Source: a virus
Strand: one strand, 5' to 3'
DNA length: 64,000 bases
IMG/VR virus record: IMGVR_UViG_3300021168_000025
Coordinates: 1 to 64,000 of that record
Shown: piece by piece, positions 8,775-19,279 of the stretch
Position numbering within the stretch: position 1 is the stretch's first letter
Layout of the letters: every line of letters begins with the position of its first letter
The notes under the pieces: model-generated
The model's database searches: none
What the model was told of the DNA's origin: nothing
The model's input: the letters and a program-made list of their open reading frames with translations, nothing else
Made by a program: the position numbers and the translations under genes

Positions 8775-9227
8775 ATGGAAGAACTGGAACTCGGCGGTAC
8801 GTGGTATCGCACCGGCAAGCTCGACGCGTTCAAGCAGTTTCACCTGTTCCGCAAATTGATGCCCCTGTTCAGCGGGATGGGTGAGACTGCGGCTGTGCGT
8901 ATAGCACGGGAAGCGGGCGCGAATAACGAGGTTCTTAACTGGGCCGGACTCGGGCCGATAGCGCAAGCCGTCGCCGAGATGTCACAGGCAGACAGTGAGT
9001 TTATCATCAAGACCTGTCTGACGGTGTGCCAGAGAAAGAACCCGACCGGACAATGGGTGCGAGTTACCACGCCGCAGGGTGATTTGATGTTTGAGGACAT
9101 CGATCTCCAGGTGATGTTACAGTTGTCATTCTCGGTGATTCAGGACAACCTCGCACCTTTTTTTCCAGGCCGCTCCCTCAACGGTTCGGGAGCCGAGGTG
9201 GCCCCAGCATCGAACCCGTCGATATGA
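8775..9227 (+). CDS. Tail assembly chaperone (G-like)
   Basis: 150 aa. Position between tube and tape measure and the leading segment LELGGTWYRTGKLDAFKQFHLFRK fit the tail-assembly chaperone family of DUF3383/DUF3277 phages. The C-terminal part contains a run of seven Ts read CCT-TTT-TTT, a -1 slippery heptamer. The final codons overlap a 59-aa ORF as ATGA. By analogy with lambda G/GT, the short product and a frameshifted long product would both chaperone the tape measure. Confidence 0.8.
   Translation: MEELELGGTWYRTGKLDAFKQFHLFRKLMPLFSGMGETAAVRIAREAGANNEVLNWAGLGPIAQAVAEMSQADSEFIIKTCLTVCQRKNPTGQWVRVTTPQGDLMFEDIDLQVMLQLSFSVIQDNLAPFFPGRSLNGSGAEVAPASNPSI
9158..9164 (+). other. Probable programmed -1 frameshift site (T TTT TTT)
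   Basis: The heptamer lies in register as X XXY YYZ (codons CCT TTT TTT). After a -1 shift the ribosome reads from 9164 with no stop through 9224 and into the downstream ORF frame, giving a fusion of 130 + 79 = 209 aa. The register match and the open path are directly visible. Confidence 0.75.
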
Positions 9228-9403
9228 CGGATGGCGAGTACTGGATCATGCGCCCGGTACTCGAAGGGATGTGTAACTACGAATCGTTGGTAAACGGCGC
9301 ATTAGATTTAGCCGATGTGTCACGGATGAACGAGGCAATAGACGTGCGCAATGAGATGCGTGCGCGTGTCCAGGACATCGTAGAGTCGGAGCGGAATCGC
9401 TGA
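9224..9403 (+). CDS. Tail assembly chaperone, second (T-like) ORF
   Basis: 59 aa starting MTDGEYWIMRPVLEG, in the -1 frame relative to the preceding gene. It resembles the DUF6889-type short ORF found after the chaperone gene in this phage group (WxxRPVxxGMCxYESL, LDLADxxxMNxAxDV). It could start at its own ATG (ATGA overlap, no SD) or, more likely, be made as the C-terminal part of a frameshift fusion. The tape measure gene starts two bases after its stop. Confidence 0.8.
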   Translation: MTDGEYWIMRPVLEGMCNYESLVNGALDLADVSRMNEAIDVRNEMRARVQDIVESERNR

Positions 9404-9404
9404 C

Positions 9405-12137
9405 ATGGCCGATACGGTCCTAGAATCATTCCTCATCAAACTCGGCTATCAGGTTGATCAGTCGAGCCAGAAGAACTTTTTGTCAGCGATTTCTGGCGCT
9501 CTTGGCATGGTTGGCAAGTTCGTTGGCGAATTGGTGGCACTGTCAATTGCGGTTGAGGAGATGGTGCGCCGGACAGCGGCGCAGATGGCGCGGTTACATT
9601 TTACGGCGGAACTGGCGAACAGCAGTTCCCTGGCGATGAAACGTTACGCCGAAGCGGTGCAGTCTGTTGGTGGTAGTTACGAACAGGCGATACAGTCACA
9701 GGAGAAGTTTGGTCAGTTCCTGTTGCAGCAGCCGTGGATGAAGGGTTACGCCGCTGCGGCAATCGGACGGGAATTTGCTAATACCAGTGACTTTATGGAG
9801 GCTGCCACCCAAAAGTACCACCAGTTATCGCAGCAATTTGGTGAGGATAGCAAGGAAGTCCAGGCCTACCGTATCGAGCTTGAGCAGGTTCTCGGCATCG
9901 ATATGAAGCCACTGATCCTGGCGGATAAGGATTGGGAAGGTCACACCAAGGCGATTGAGCAAGCCAATCGGGCGACCGAAGCGTTCGGTTCCCGGTGGAA
10001 TGAGACAGAGGTACAAGCTGTCAGACTCACGCGCAGCTTCGGCTTCCTGACGGACACCGCAGACCGTTACTATAAGACCTCGATGAAAGGTCTTATGGAG
10101 TTTTTGACGACCATCTTTGACGCAGTCAACAATTGGTTACTAAGCCAAGCGCCGAAGTTCGAATCGTGGATGGATGAACTAGAACAAAATTTCAGAGAGG
10201 GTAACTGGGAAAAGCTTGGTGAGCAGATTGGTGACTTAATCCTTAACGCCATTACCAAAAGTATCGATTACATCGGTCAGCATTTGGAGGGTTGGGTAGA
10301 GGCCGGGTTGAAGGCTGGTGAAGCCTTTGCCAACGGCTTTGAGAATTCGTTGCTGAAAGTGTTACCGACCTGGATGAGTGACGCCATCGCCAAGATCGAA
10401 GGGCGACCGGGTTCCGAGAAGATTGAGTGGGGCAAAATCCTTCATGACTTTATCGGCTTACCGCCGGAGATGGATAAGTGGCTGCGGAACTTGAACAATG
10501 AGCCGGGTTTCCAGCCGGGTCCGCATTACAACGGGGAACCAAATCTGACACCCGGCAAGCCGCCCGGCAGTTACCAGCATGGTGGTATTGTTCCCATCAA
10601 CGCGCACCCCGGCGAGATGGTACTGCCAAAAGTGATTAGTGACGGGTTACAGTCATTTTATGGCGGCGGTGAAGAGAACACCTGGATGGATGATGTGAGT
10701 CGCTGGTTGGAGGGTGACACTGCCTTTGAGCCGATGGTGAATTTTGTTGATGAGGTTTATACCAAGCTGACTGATGTGTTTGAGGACGCGCTTCTCCGTG
10801 TCGGTGGCGGTGCCGGTGCCGGCGGTGGCGGTGCCGGTGGCGGCGATAAGCCTAGTACGGGTGACGGCGATAAGCCCAGTGGTGATAAGCCCAGTGACGG
10901 TGATTCTACCAAGGCTGTACCATCACTCTCCGGTGGCTCGAAGCAACAGCAGGCGATGGATTACTTTATCAAAGCCGGATGGACAAAGGAACAGGCAGCC
11001 GGGATTGTCGCTAATTTGTCGGTCGAAACCGGCGGTACCTTTGATCCGAAATCAAAGGGTGACAGCGGTCAGGCTTATGGTGTCGGTCAGTGGCACCCGG
11101 ATCGTCAGGCGAAGTTCAAGGAGATTTTTGGCAAGGATATCAAAGAATCGACGTACGCGGAACAATTGGCCTACGTCAATTGGGAACTCCGAAACGGCGG
11201 GCCATTAGAGCGTAAGGCTGGTGAGGAACTCAAGAAGCAGTTGACCGCCGAAACATCGGGCGCGACAGTCAGTCGGCGCTACGAGCGCCCCGCCGCCGCC
11301 GACTACAATGCGCGGTTACGCGGGCAGAAAGCGGCCGAGATCGCCCGAACCTATCAGCCCGGTGACACTGCCACCCTACCTGATCAACAACAGTTACCAA
11401 AAGATAGTTTCGGCGGCGGTGGCGGTGGTGCGGTGGGGAATGTAGTCGATCAGATGATCGCCCTCTCCGGTGGCCGTGGCGCGGCGGTGCGTGAGTTTCT
11501 CCGCAACCCGAAAGGTGTCATTGAGCGCGATCCCGATCTCGGTTTGTGGTGCGCCGAGTTCACCAATGCTTACCTGCAACATTCTGGTGTTCCGCACCCG
11601 CCCGGTTTATTTGCACGCTCGTACGCGGCTTGGGGTTACGCTGTCGCAGCCAAAAACTTGCGCAAGGGTGACGTGCTATTGAACCTCAATCGAGCGCATG
11701 TCGGTGTCGCAACCGGCAAGACATGGCTCAATACGCCGGGTCACAAGCCGGGTGAGGTCGAGGAGATATCATCAAACACGCTTGGACCGCATGGTGAGTT
11801 GCTGAATATTCCGGGAACGCGGTGGCGCAGCGATGTTGAAGTGCGGCGTTCGGCTGAGCTTGCAAAGCTCCAGGAACAAACCAATCAGGTTGAGGTGGCA
11901 CAGAAGGCGCAGGAACTCAAAAAGAACCAAGACCAAGCTGCCCAGCGTGACATCCAGTACAGTTCCGGTCTGAAACCTGTTGCTGCAAACGATCAGTCAC
12001 GGCCGATCACTGATAACAGTACCAATATAACGCACATTCACGGCGTCACTAATTACCACGACGCGATACCGGGGCAGGTTACCGGAGATCGTCGTGACGC
12101 CTATCAGAAACGCTATCAGAGGACGTATTACGCATGA
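9405..12137 (+). CDS. Tape measure protein with tail lysozyme and CHAP-like peptidase domains
   Basis: 910 aa. The N-terminal 250 residues are helical with hydrophobic patches typical of tape measures. A Gly-rich QHGGIV...PGEMVLP segment (about 390-410) is common in tape-measure C-halves. After a Gly/Asp/Lys linker, residues about 512-645 look like a phage tail lysozyme domain (YFIKAGWTKEQAAGIVANLSVE, then YGVGQWHPDRQ), with the Glu of SVE as candidate acid. Residues about 690-800 resemble the CHAP/TIGR02594-type Cys peptidases: LWCAEF with Cys716 and His765 in NRAHVG. The tail therefore carries two wall-cutting activities for DNA entry. It overlaps the next gene by ATGA. Confidence 0.82.
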   Translation: MADTVLESFLIKLGYQVDQSSQKNFLSAISGALGMVGKFVGELVALSIAVEEMVRRTAAQMARLHFTAELANSSSLAMKRYAEAVQSVGGSYEQAIQSQEKFGQFLLQQPWMKGYAAAAIGREFANTSDFMEAATQKYHQLSQQFGEDSKEVQAYRIELEQVLGIDMKPLILADKDWEGHTKAIEQANRATEAFGSRWNETEVQAVRLTRSFGFLTDTADRYYKTSMKGLMEFLTTIFDAVNNWLLSQAPKFESWMDELEQNFREGNWEKLGEQIGDLILNAITKSIDYIGQHLEGWVEAGLKAGEAFANGFENSLLKVLPTWMSDAIAKIEGRPGSEKIEWGKILHDFIGLPPEMDKWLRNLNNEPGFQPGPHYNGEPNLTPGKPPGSYQHGGIVPINAHPGEMVLPKVISDGLQSFYGGGEENTWMDDVSRWLEGDTAFEPMVNFVDEVYTKLTDVFEDALLRVGGGAGAGGGGAGGGDKPSTGDGDKPSGDKPSDGDSTKAVPSLSGGSKQQQAMDYFIKAGWTKEQAAGIVANLSVETGGTFDPKSKGDSGQAYGVGQWHPDRQAKFKEIFGKDIKESTYAEQLAYVNWELRNGGPLERKAGEELKKQLTAETSGATVSRRYERPAAADYNARLRGQKAAEIARTYQPGDTATLPDQQQLPKDSFGGGGGGAVGNVVDQMIALSGGRGAAVREFLRNPKGVIERDPDLGLWCAEFTNAYLQHSGVPHPPGLFARSYAAWGYAVAAKNLRKGDVLLNLNRAHVGVATGKTWLNTPGHKPGEVEEISSNTLGPHGELLNIPGTRWRSDVEVRRSAELAKLQEQTNQVEVAQKAQELKKNQDQAAQRDIQYSSGLKPVAANDQSRPITDNSTNITHIHGVTNYHDAIPGQVTGDRRDAYQKRYQRTYYA

Positions 12138-13639
12138 GTGGTGGTGGTGACTTTGGTGGTGGCGGTGACTTTCCGTCCGATCAGGGCGGGGGGAACTTTA
12201 GTGGTGGCGGTGACTTTCCTACGGGTACTCTAGATAAGACCCGTTTCGCCAACACATCCACCCAAAGCAACAACTTCTCGGTGTCGGACCTCAGTAAGGA
12301 TTCGGCTTTGACCGAAGGCTGGCGCAAGCTTGCGTACCAGATGCAACCGTCAGAGGGTGCAGGCTCTGGTCAGCTTGACCCTTCATCGATCAACAATGAC
12401 GCGCAGTGGTTACGAGTCTTCAGTTTGATTGTGTACAAGTCCGGCGCACTTGCTGCGAACACCGGGAACTCGCCTACCCACGCTTCCTCTGCGGCTGCTG
12501 CGCCACAGGGTGCGCGTGTCGTACCGTTCCCGCGCTCGCGTGTAGCGACGCCGCGTGATACGCCCTCGACCACCCTCGACCCGGTCGAGGTTACCGCCCC
12601 GGCAAACCAGCCGCAGCAGCCGCAACAGGATCGTGGGATCGACCTGTCCAATTTGCGGTGTGTGTTCAATATCAACAAGACGACAAATCAGTCACCAAAC
12701 ATATTGTACGCCAGGGTGTATAACCTGTCACCGACAACCCTAGCCAAGGTACTTGAGTTCACTCGCGTGCAAATCAGTGCCGGGTACCGCTACGCCAATT
12801 ACGGGCTGATCTTTGATGGCAAGGTTGTGCAGTACCGGCGCGGCAAGGAGACACCGGTTGACACCTATCTTGAGATACATGCGGGTGACGGCGACGCTGC
12901 GATAAACGGCGCGATGTATTGGGCGGTGACTCACGGTGGTACCAAGGCGGCTGACATGATAAAAAACCTCCAAGCCGCGCAGAAGGAATATGACAAAGAT
13001 TTAAAGGAACCCGCACCCATCGATCCTAAACTGTACCCCGGTTACATCAGAAAGACGCGGGTCGATTTTGATCACTGGAAGCGGTTACAGTACGAATTCG
13101 ATAACGCCTATGGAACCCAGGCGATAATCGATAACGGGCAGCAGATCATTCTGTCCAAGGGGGCTTACCGTACCGGCGAAGCGGTGGTCTTGTCACCAAA
13201 GACCGGTTTGATCGGTTTGCCGGAAGTGACGCCGCAGGGTATCCAGGCAAAGTGTCTATTGAACCCGCGCATTCAGTTGGGCGGTTTGGTGAAGATCGAT
13301 TCGGCGGTTTTGTCGGGCGTGGCGTATACCCCAGGCACCGCAGCCCAGGTTGATCCGAATACCGGGAACATTGTTGCCGGTGCGCCGACCGGCGGTCTTA
13401 CGACCGGTGACCTCGCCGTTGCGATCCGGGGACAGAAGCTCGAAACAGCCTGGACGAGTCCGATTGGACTGTACAAGGTACTGTTGATGAACATCAACGG
13501 TGACACTCGCGGTAACCCTTGGTACAACGATTTGATCATGGTTGCGCTAGATAGTAACGGTAACCTGATGCGCGACGCGAACCCGTCCAACGCGTTTCGC
13601 CGCGCTAGTACCGCCGCGATCAACGCCCCGGTGAGGTAG
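12134..13639 (+). CDS. Baseplate hub protein
   Basis: 501 aa. A Gly-rich N-terminus with repeated GGGDF motifs and a Pro/Thr linker (to about 170) precede a domain whose strands (LRCVFNINKT, ILYARVYNLS, VQISAGYRYANYGLIFDGKV) and late segment (GLYKVLLMNINGDTRGNPWYNDL) match the hub protein family of DUF3383-type myoviruses. In such phages it forms the tail-tube-to-spike connection. The repeated N-terminal GGDF segments are an addition not usual for the family. Confidence 0.75.
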   Translation: MSGGGDFGGGGDFPSDQGGGNFSGGGDFPTGTLDKTRFANTSTQSNNFSVSDLSKDSALTEGWRKLAYQMQPSEGAGSGQLDPSSINNDAQWLRVFSLIVYKSGALAANTGNSPTHASSAAAAPQGARVVPFPRSRVATPRDTPSTTLDPVEVTAPANQPQQPQQDRGIDLSNLRCVFNINKTTNQSPNILYARVYNLSPTTLAKVLEFTRVQISAGYRYANYGLIFDGKVVQYRRGKETPVDTYLEIHAGDGDAAINGAMYWAVTHGGTKAADMIKNLQAAQKEYDKDLKEPAPIDPKLYPGYIRKTRVDFDHWKRLQYEFDNAYGTQAIIDNGQQIILSKGAYRTGEAVVLSPKTGLIGLPEVTPQGIQAKCLLNPRIQLGGLVKIDSAVLSGVAYTPGTAAQVDPNTGNIVAGAPTGGLTTGDLAVAIRGQKLETAWTSPIGLYKVLLMNINGDTRGNPWYNDLIMVALDSNGNLMRDANPSNAFRRASTAAINAPVR

Positions 13640-13642
13640 GCG

Positions 13643-14428
13643 ATGGCAGCCAATGTTCCATCAACCACGCTGCAATACGGGAACTGGTCACCGGCCTTCT
13701 TCCGTCCGCACGCGCGGTCGATTGGTGGCATCGTTGCACAGGTGACAATCGATGAGCAGGGTAGTGACGATGTACAGATCACGGAGCATCCGGTCGAACA
13801 GGGTGCGCCGATAGCGGATCACGCATTTAAGCGCCCCGCAACTGTGGCAATACGCGCGGGGTGGACAAGACAGATTGCATGGGATTTAAGTGCCGAAACC
13901 GGTGTCTACGGTTTGTTACTGTCGTGGCAGGCGGCGTTGTTACCGTTCGATGTGTACACCGGCAAGCGCAAGTACACCAATATGCTGATCGAGCGGTTAC
14001 AGGTGACGACAGATAATCATACCGAGTTCGCCTTGATGGCGACGATCACCTGTCGGCAAGTGATTATTGTCTCCACCGCGAGCACGACAAACACCGGTTT
14101 GTCGAACAACCCCAACGATCAGAACAACCCGGCACAAACTGGACAGGAGTCAAACGGCGGTAACAAGCAGGCGACGCAAAGCGGTTACTCGACAGGCGGT
14201 GCCGCGCAGTTGACGACTCCGGTGGCGGGAGAGGGTCTTCAGCCACCACCGACCGCGCAGCCGCCCAGCTATGCGCCGACAGAGCCGTCATCGGGCATGC
14301 TCGCGGGTGGTGCGCTCAGCTTTACGACACCACAGGCGAACGCTGTGGGGCTTGGAATGGCAGCCAACGGCGCGGAGGTACCAAACAACCCGCCGGTCGA
14401 TCCGATCACATTTGAAAGCCCGATTTGA
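13643..14428 (+). CDS. Dit-like baseplate protein
   Basis: 261 aa. Residues about 30-140 fit the Dit-like N-terminal domain: a VQITEHPVEQGAPIADHAFKRP segment followed by WQAALLPFDVYTGKRKYTNMLI and a strand with a TCRQVI end. The C-terminal 110 residues are Asn/Gln/Thr/Pro-rich and probably disordered. Dit-like proteins form the baseplate ring that joins tube and central hub. Confidence 0.8.
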   Translation: MAANVPSTTLQYGNWSPAFFRPHARSIGGIVAQVTIDEQGSDDVQITEHPVEQGAPIADHAFKRPATVAIRAGWTRQIAWDLSAETGVYGLLLSWQAALLPFDVYTGKRKYTNMLIERLQVTTDNHTEFALMATITCRQVIIVSTASTTNTGLSNNPNDQNNPAQTGQESNGGNKQATQSGYSTGGAAQLTTPVAGEGLQPPPTAQPPSYAPTEPSSGMLAGGALSFTTPQANAVGLGMAANGAEVPNNPPVDPITFESPI

Positions 14429-14757
14429 TGAGCACGATTTGGCAAGTCCCGCTATCACCGCGTAACCAGCAACTGGTGCTGGATATCGGTGGTACGAGCT
14501 ACACACTACATTTTAATTACAATGTGGTTAACCAGACCTGGATTGTCGATGTCGCCGATGCGAACGACAATCCTATATGTAACGGGATATCGTTGGTTAC
14601 TGGTGTAGACCTGTTTGGCCAGTTCCGTTACCTGGGTATAGGAGGCGGGGTACCGATGATCACGATGACGATGGGTGTTGGTCACTCACCGGATGAGATA
14701 CCGACTTTTGACAATCTCGGTATCGAGGCCCAAGTGTTCTTTCAGACGCTGGTGTAG
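14428..14757 (+). CDS. Baseplate plug protein
   Basis: 109 aa, ATG overlapping the upstream stop by one base (TGATG). [17 protein letters not shown] start, a tryptophan-rich WIVDVAD strand and a [14 protein letters not shown] turn match the small baseplate plug family that follows Dit-like proteins in these phages. It probably seals the tube end. Confidence 0.75.
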   Translation: MSTIWQVPLSPRNQQLVLDIGGTSYTLHFNYNVVNQTWIVDVADANDNPICNGISLVTGVDLFGQFRYLGIGGGVPMITMTMGVGHSPDEIPTFDNLGIEAQVFFQTLV

Positions 14758-14759
14758 CT

Positions 14760-17700
14760 ATGGGCAGCGGTAACGGTGTTTTTGATCTCTCCGAACGGTT
14801 TGTCGATTACGAAGAAACCGTGCGGCAAGAGCAGGCAGCCCATCAGGCGTGTATCTGGACCGCGTTGCCTTGCATCATCAACAAGCACATACCGGAAAAG
14901 AACACGGTCGAATCACAGCCCGCGATCCAACTTAATGTGGTTGATGTCAACACCGGGCAGAGCAAGTGGCAGAGTATCCCGGCTGGTGATGACCAACCGT
15001 TATTGTTACTCGGCGGCGGCGGGACGGCGATTACCATCCCGGTGCAGCAAGGTGACGAGGGGCTGGCGATTTATTCGAGCCGGTGTACCGAGAATTGGTT
15101 TTGTGACGGCGGGGTCAAGCCGCAAGCGTCCGCGCGGATGCACAACCTGTCCGATGCGTTTGTGATCCCCGGCTTTCGTTCCCAGCCGAATAAGATACCC
15201 AAAGTCAGTACCACAAGTTGGCAGCTTCGTACCTATGACGGTACGTCATTTATGGACTTTAAGCCGAAACCGGCACCGGGTGCGGCACCACATGCGTCCG
15301 GCAACCCGCTGCCGACCTTGACGATGAGTATCGAGTCGGCGATCAGCGTCAATTCCTTTGCCGGGAGTATCATTCACGCCGCCGGGGTACCGCTGCCGCA
15401 AATCCCTAATGTTCAGAATATTATTGGGAGTATCGTTCACGCTGCCGGGGTTCCTATACCGAGTATCCCGTCCGGTGTCGGCCAAATCCTCCATTCGGCA
15501 CTGAACACGATTAGTCACGCGACCCAACTCGGTGACATCCTGCACAACGCGAGTGTTGGGAGTATCCTGCATGCGGCAGGGCTGAACTTCTCGGCCAACG
15601 CTTCTGTCACGGCATCCCTTGGCGGTGTGGCGACTGTCAAGATCAATGCCGGTACCTCGGCGATGCTCGCCAGTATGGAACCGCGCTTTGCGGCGGGTGT
15701 CAGTATCAATCTCAATTCACCGATTGTACAGATCAGTGCCGACCTTAAGGCGTTTGGCAAAATCGATGCTTCGGGCGGGTTTTTTGTCAATGGTGTTCCT
15801 ATCGGTGGTGGCGGTGGTGGTGGTGGGATTACGAGTGTCACTCTAATCGGTGATGTTGTTGGTACCGGTGCGGAAACCGTACCAACTACCGTGGTCGCGA
15901 TGCATGGTCGATCGGTGCCGGATGTGGCACCGAATGACGGCCAGCTACTGGGTTGGTCGAACAACGCTTGGATACCGCTTGATCCCGGTAGTGGTCCTGC
16001 CGGTCCTCCGGGTCCGACAGGTCCGCAAGGTCCGGCAGGCCCGACCGGGGCTACCGGACCACAGGGTCTTCAGGGTCTGCCGGGGCCGATCGGCGCGACC
16101 GGTGATCCTGGTCCGCAGGGTGATGCCGGCCCACCCGGCGCAACCGGCGGCACGGGTCCACAGGGTCCGGCAGGGGCGCAGGGCAGTCCCGGCACCCCTG
16201 GTGCGACAGGTGGCACCGGACCACAGGGTCCAGCGGGTCCACAGGGTCCACAGGGTCCACAGGGCGTTACAGGTGCCGCCTCCACTGTACCGGGTCCGGC
16301 GGGGCCGACAGGGGCCACAGGCGCAACCGGTGGCGTGGGTCCACAAGGTCCAGCGGGTCCACAGGGCGCTACGGGTGCCACAGGCGCAGCCTCTACCGTG
16401 CCGGGTCCAACGGGACCGCAGGGTCCGATCGGCTTGACGGGGGCAACCGGTCCTGCGGGGCCGACAGGGGCTATCGGGCCGACAGGCGCGACAGGCTCGC
16501 AGGGTGTGCCGGGGACGCCGGGTGCTACGGGTGCTACAGGACCGCAGGGTCCGATCGGCTTGACAGGCGCTACCGGTCCCACAGGCGCGACAGGCGCGAC
16601 AGGTGCCGCCTCGACCGTACCGGGTCCAGCAGGGCCGACAGGCGCTACCGGAGCGACCGGTGCTACCGGTCCAGGTGTCGCGGTAGGCGGCACAGCCGGG
16701 CAAGTGCTGTCAAAAATTGACGCGACCAACTACAACACGCAGTGGATCACAATTGGCGCGGGCACGATAACCGGTGTCACGGCAGGAACCGGACTCACAG
16801 GCGGCGGCACGACCGGCACCGTCACTCTTAACCTCGCGGTGCCGGTTACTGTACCAAACGGCGGTACCGGTAACACGACGTTTGATCCTTCCCAGGCTTT
16901 GCCGACAAACATCTTTGCCGGGTCCGTACCGGTTCTGGTCGGTAATGGCACTTCGGCGGTTACAACCAACAGCTTGATCCAGCCTTACACCAACGGTGTC
17001 GCGATCAAAGGCCGTGACACCGGAGCTACAGCCACCCTGCAATTGTACAGCACACGGACCCCGACCACTGGCCAAGTTATAGCGGTGATCGGGGCCAACG
17101 CACTTGTCAGCGCGGGTACCGCTTCGCCTTCCAGCGGTATTATCCAGTTTACCGCGCGCGAGAACATCTCATCGACCACTCTTGGAACGATGATCGTTTT
17201 TAGAACGACGCCGATTGGAAGTGCCTCACCGACACAAAACTCGGTTTTTGGAGACGGTATACAGGTCGGTACCCCCACTGGCGGTGACATGGGGGTGGGC
17301 ACGGTTAATGCGAGTAACTATTACATTAATGGAACAGCCTTGTCAGGAACTTTCCTACCACTGACCGGTGGCACGGTTACCGGGCGACTCACTGTGTCAT
17401 TGGCTGATACCGCGCCGATGTTCCTGATAGCGGGCACCACCGATGGCATCCGCTTTTTTACGAATTCGACCGGTTCTTCAATTGAGGGTGTTGATAGGAC
17501 TGGTACCGTCTCATACCAGCCGTTATTTGTGGGTGGTAGTTCAGTCACTTTGGAACTTAGCGGCAGTGCCTACGTCGAAGTCACTCCGTCTTTGATGTTG
17601 ATCCATGAGTTGACCAAGGTTGATTTCAACAGCAGTGTCGCCAGCCAGACGCCACCTGTTGGGACGATGTTCTGGCTCGATCCACCTGATGGGCAGACGG

Positions 17701-18587
17701 CGCGGTTTCTCTTTGACAGTCACGGTACAGTCCAGTCGGTGATGTCCTTTCGCGCGGCGCGAGGGACACGGGCCGCGCCGACCGCCTCGCAGACCAATGA
17801 CGTATTGGGCGCGGCAAACGCTTTTGGCTACGGCGCGACGGCGTATTCGACCGGGGCCAAGGCCGTTCTCCAGTTTGTCGCCGCCGAGAACTGGACCGAC
17901 ACTGCGCAGGGTACACAAATCCGCTTTATGACGACACCGGTTGGGACGACGGCAAACGCGGTTGTCGCGACGCTCGATGGCATTGGTCACCTTGGGCTTA
18001 ATGCTACTCCCGGTACCGCTGAACTGCAATTCTCAGCCGCATACACTGGTTCACCCCCGGTTGTTAATAAGATCGACTTTTACGGTGGTGGACCTGGAGG
18101 GTTTGGTATCGGTCTTTCGGGCGGCTCGGTCGATTACATTTCGCAAACCCACGATTTTTATGCTAACAGCGTTCGCGTCCTTGCCATCGCGTCCACCGGT
18201 CTGTCACCCGGTGCCGATAATACAATCAATCTCGGAACGACCGCATTGGCGTGGGCTAACGTGTACTCCCACGCCTACCCGGCTCCCTCCGATATTCGGT
18301 TGAAGCGTGATATTAGTGACCTCCCTGACTGCCTCGATTTGGTCAAGAGAGTTACTCCGCAAAGGTTCCGCTGGCGGCATGGCTGCGATCAGGAACGGGT
18401 CAATTGGGGGTTTATCGCGCAGGATGTCGCGGCGGTGATGGAAGAGACGGGGCATGAATTTGGCGGTCACCGGGTCGAGTGTGACACTCATGCGCTCGAA
18501 TACAACCAATTAACCGCTGTTTTATGGAAAGCGGTACAGGAACTCGCCGCTGAAGTTCAGTCACTCAAAGCGAGAATGCTCCAGTAA
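14760..18587 (+). CDS. Baseplate spike fused to collagen-like stalk and S74-chaperoned tail fibre
   Basis: 1275 aa. Residues 1-170 resemble the Gp138-type central spike N-domain ([22 protein letters not shown], then [17 protein letters not shown]). Residues about 200-280 hold repeated HAAG segments ([26 protein letters not shown]). A Gly-rich hinge leads to about 230 residues of Gly-X-Y collagen-like sequence (about 409-640), then beta-rich fibre modules, two of them related (FTARENIS...FRTTP and FVAAENWT...FMTTP). The last 100 residues (from [10 protein letters not shown]) are a Peptidase_S74 intramolecular chaperone that normally cleaves itself off after trimerisation. Spike and fibre are usually separate genes, so this fusion is notable. 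Confidence 0.85.
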   Translation: MGSGNGVFDLSERFVDYEETVRQEQAAHQACIWTALPCIINKHIPEKNTVESQPAIQLNVVDVNTGQSKWQSIPAGDDQPLLLLGGGGTAITIPVQQGDEGLAIYSSRCTENWFCDGGVKPQASARMHNLSDAFVIPGFRSQPNKIPKVSTTSWQLRTYDGTSFMDFKPKPAPGAAPHASGNPLPTLTMSIESAISVNSFAGSIIHAAGVPLPQIPNVQNIIGSIVHAAGVPIPSIPSGVGQILHSALNTISHATQLGDILHNASVGSILHAAGLNFSANASVTASLGGVATVKINAGTSAMLASMEPRFAAGVSINLNSPIVQISADLKAFGKIDASGGFFVNGVPIGGGGGGGGITSVTLIGDVVGTGAETVPTTVVAMHGRSVPDVAPNDGQLLGWSNNAWIPLDPGSGPAGPPGPTGPQGPAGPTGATGPQGLQGLPGPIGATGDPGPQGDAGPPGATGGTGPQGPAGAQGSPGTPGATGGTGPQGPAGPQGPQGPQGVTGAASTVPGPAGPTGATGATGGVGPQGPAGPQGATGATGAASTVPGPTGPQGPIGLTGATGPAGPTGAIGPTGATGSQGVPGTPGATGATGPQGPIGLTGATGPTGATGATGAASTVPGPAGPTGATGATGATGPGVAVGGTAGQVLSKIDATNYNTQWITIGAGTITGVTAGTGLTGGGTTGTVTLNLAVPVTVPNGGTGNTTFDPSQALPTNIFAGSVPVLVGNGTSAVTTNSLIQPYTNGVAIKGRDTGATATLQLYSTRTPTTGQVIAVIGANALVSAGTASPSSGIIQFTARENISSTTLGTMIVFRTTPIGSASPTQNSVFGDGIQVGTPTGGDMGVGTVNASNYYINGTALSGTFLPLTGGTVTGRLTVSLADTAPMFLIAGTTDGIRFFTNSTGSSIEGVDRTGTVSYQPLFVGGSSVTLELSGSAYVEVTPSLMLIHELTKVDFNSSVASQTPPVGTMFWLDPPDGQTARFLFDSHGTVQSVMSFRAARGTRAAPTASQTNDVLGAANAFGYGATAYSTGAKAVLQFVAAENWTDTAQGTQIRFMTTPVGTTANAVVATLDGIGHLGLNATPGTAELQFSAAYTGSPPVVNKIDFYGGGPGGFGIGLSGGSVDYISQTHDFYANSVRVLAIASTGLSPGADNTINLGTTALAWANVYSHAYPAPSDIRLKRDISDLPDCLDLVKRVTPQRFRWRHGCDQERVNWGFIAQDVAAVMEETGHEFGGHRVECDTHALEYNQLTAVLWKAVQELAAEVQSLKARMLQ

Positions 18588-18605
18588 CCCAAAGGAGGAC
18601 AGGTT

Positions 18606-18884
18606 ATGCAGTCACAAACACCAACGCCGGTTCCGCCGAATTATCCTATGGCGGTGCAACTCGAAGCGCAGCAGTGGAACCAAGTGATTGCCTCGTTGGC
18701 TGATGCGCCGTGGCGGGTTGCCGCGCCGTTGATCGAATCGATCACTAGCCAATTGTCGGCGTTGACGCGTCAACAAGATCAGGTTCCGGCGGCACCGTCA
18801 CCGGTTGGTAACGGGCTGAGTTCCAGTCCAATGCCACCAATGGAAATCGTATCTGATGTGACAAAGGAGAACGAGCATGGCTGA
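18606..18884 (+). CDS. Small hypothetical protein in baseplate cluster
   Basis: 92 aa with a strong AAAGGAGGAC SD. A Pro-rich N-terminus precedes a helix with WNQVIASLADAPWRVAAPLIESI and a Gln/Pro/Ser-rich tail. Overlaps the next gene by 8 nt. The pattern resembles small helical proteins beside fibre genes, perhaps an assembly factor; no family recognised. Confidence 0.7.
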   Translation: MQSQTPTPVPPNYPMAVQLEAQQWNQVIASLADAPWRVAAPLIESITSQLSALTRQQDQVPAAPSPVGNGLSSSPMPPMEIVSDVTKENEHG

Positions 18885-19275
18885 GTATACCGATGTGCCC
18901 GACATCAACACGCTTTATATCGAGAACGAGCAGGTCAACACAGCAATCGGTTTGTTACAGGGAACCGGTACGATGCTGTTTTTTACGATCGGCGAGACAC
19001 CGGCTTCTGGTTCAACGCCTCAGATGTGGATGGGTACGAGGATAAATTCCTACCCTCCGGCTATCGATGCTACGCTCACACAGAGCATACTCAATTACTT
19101 GACTCAGAAGTCGAGTGACATCCAAACGCAACTTGCTAATTTGGGAGTGGTTAACCCGGCACCGCCGCCATCGGGTGCTACCGGGGCTACCGGAGCTACC
19201 GGTTCGATTGGTCCAACCGGTACAGTCGGTGCCAGCGGAGCCGGTGCCACGGGTGCGTCGGTTAGAGGCGCGTGA
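18877..19275 (+). CDS. Hypothetical protein with collagen-like C-terminal tail
   Basis: 132 aa. The first 95 residues form a small, probably mixed alpha/beta or helical domain. After a Pro-rich hinge come about 35 residues of Gly-Ala-Thr/Gly-X-Thr collagen-like sequence ending at the C-terminus. SD AAAGGAG lies within the end of the preceding gene. The module is the same as in the first gene of the window and in the spike/fibre protein. Virion surface location is inferred. Confidence 0.72.
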   Translation: MAEYTDVPDINTLYIENEQVNTAIGLLQGTGTMLFFTIGETPASGSTPQMWMGTRINSYPPAIDATLTQSILNYLTQKSSDIQTQLANLGVVNPAPPPSGATGATGATGSIGPTGTVGASGAGATGASVRGA

Positions 19276-19279
19276 TCTC

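Noticed and set aside
16070-16729. 219-aa Gly-Pro frame on the minus strand
   Set aside because: It is the antisense of the collagen-like repeats of the spike/fibre gene; repeats create open frames on both strands.
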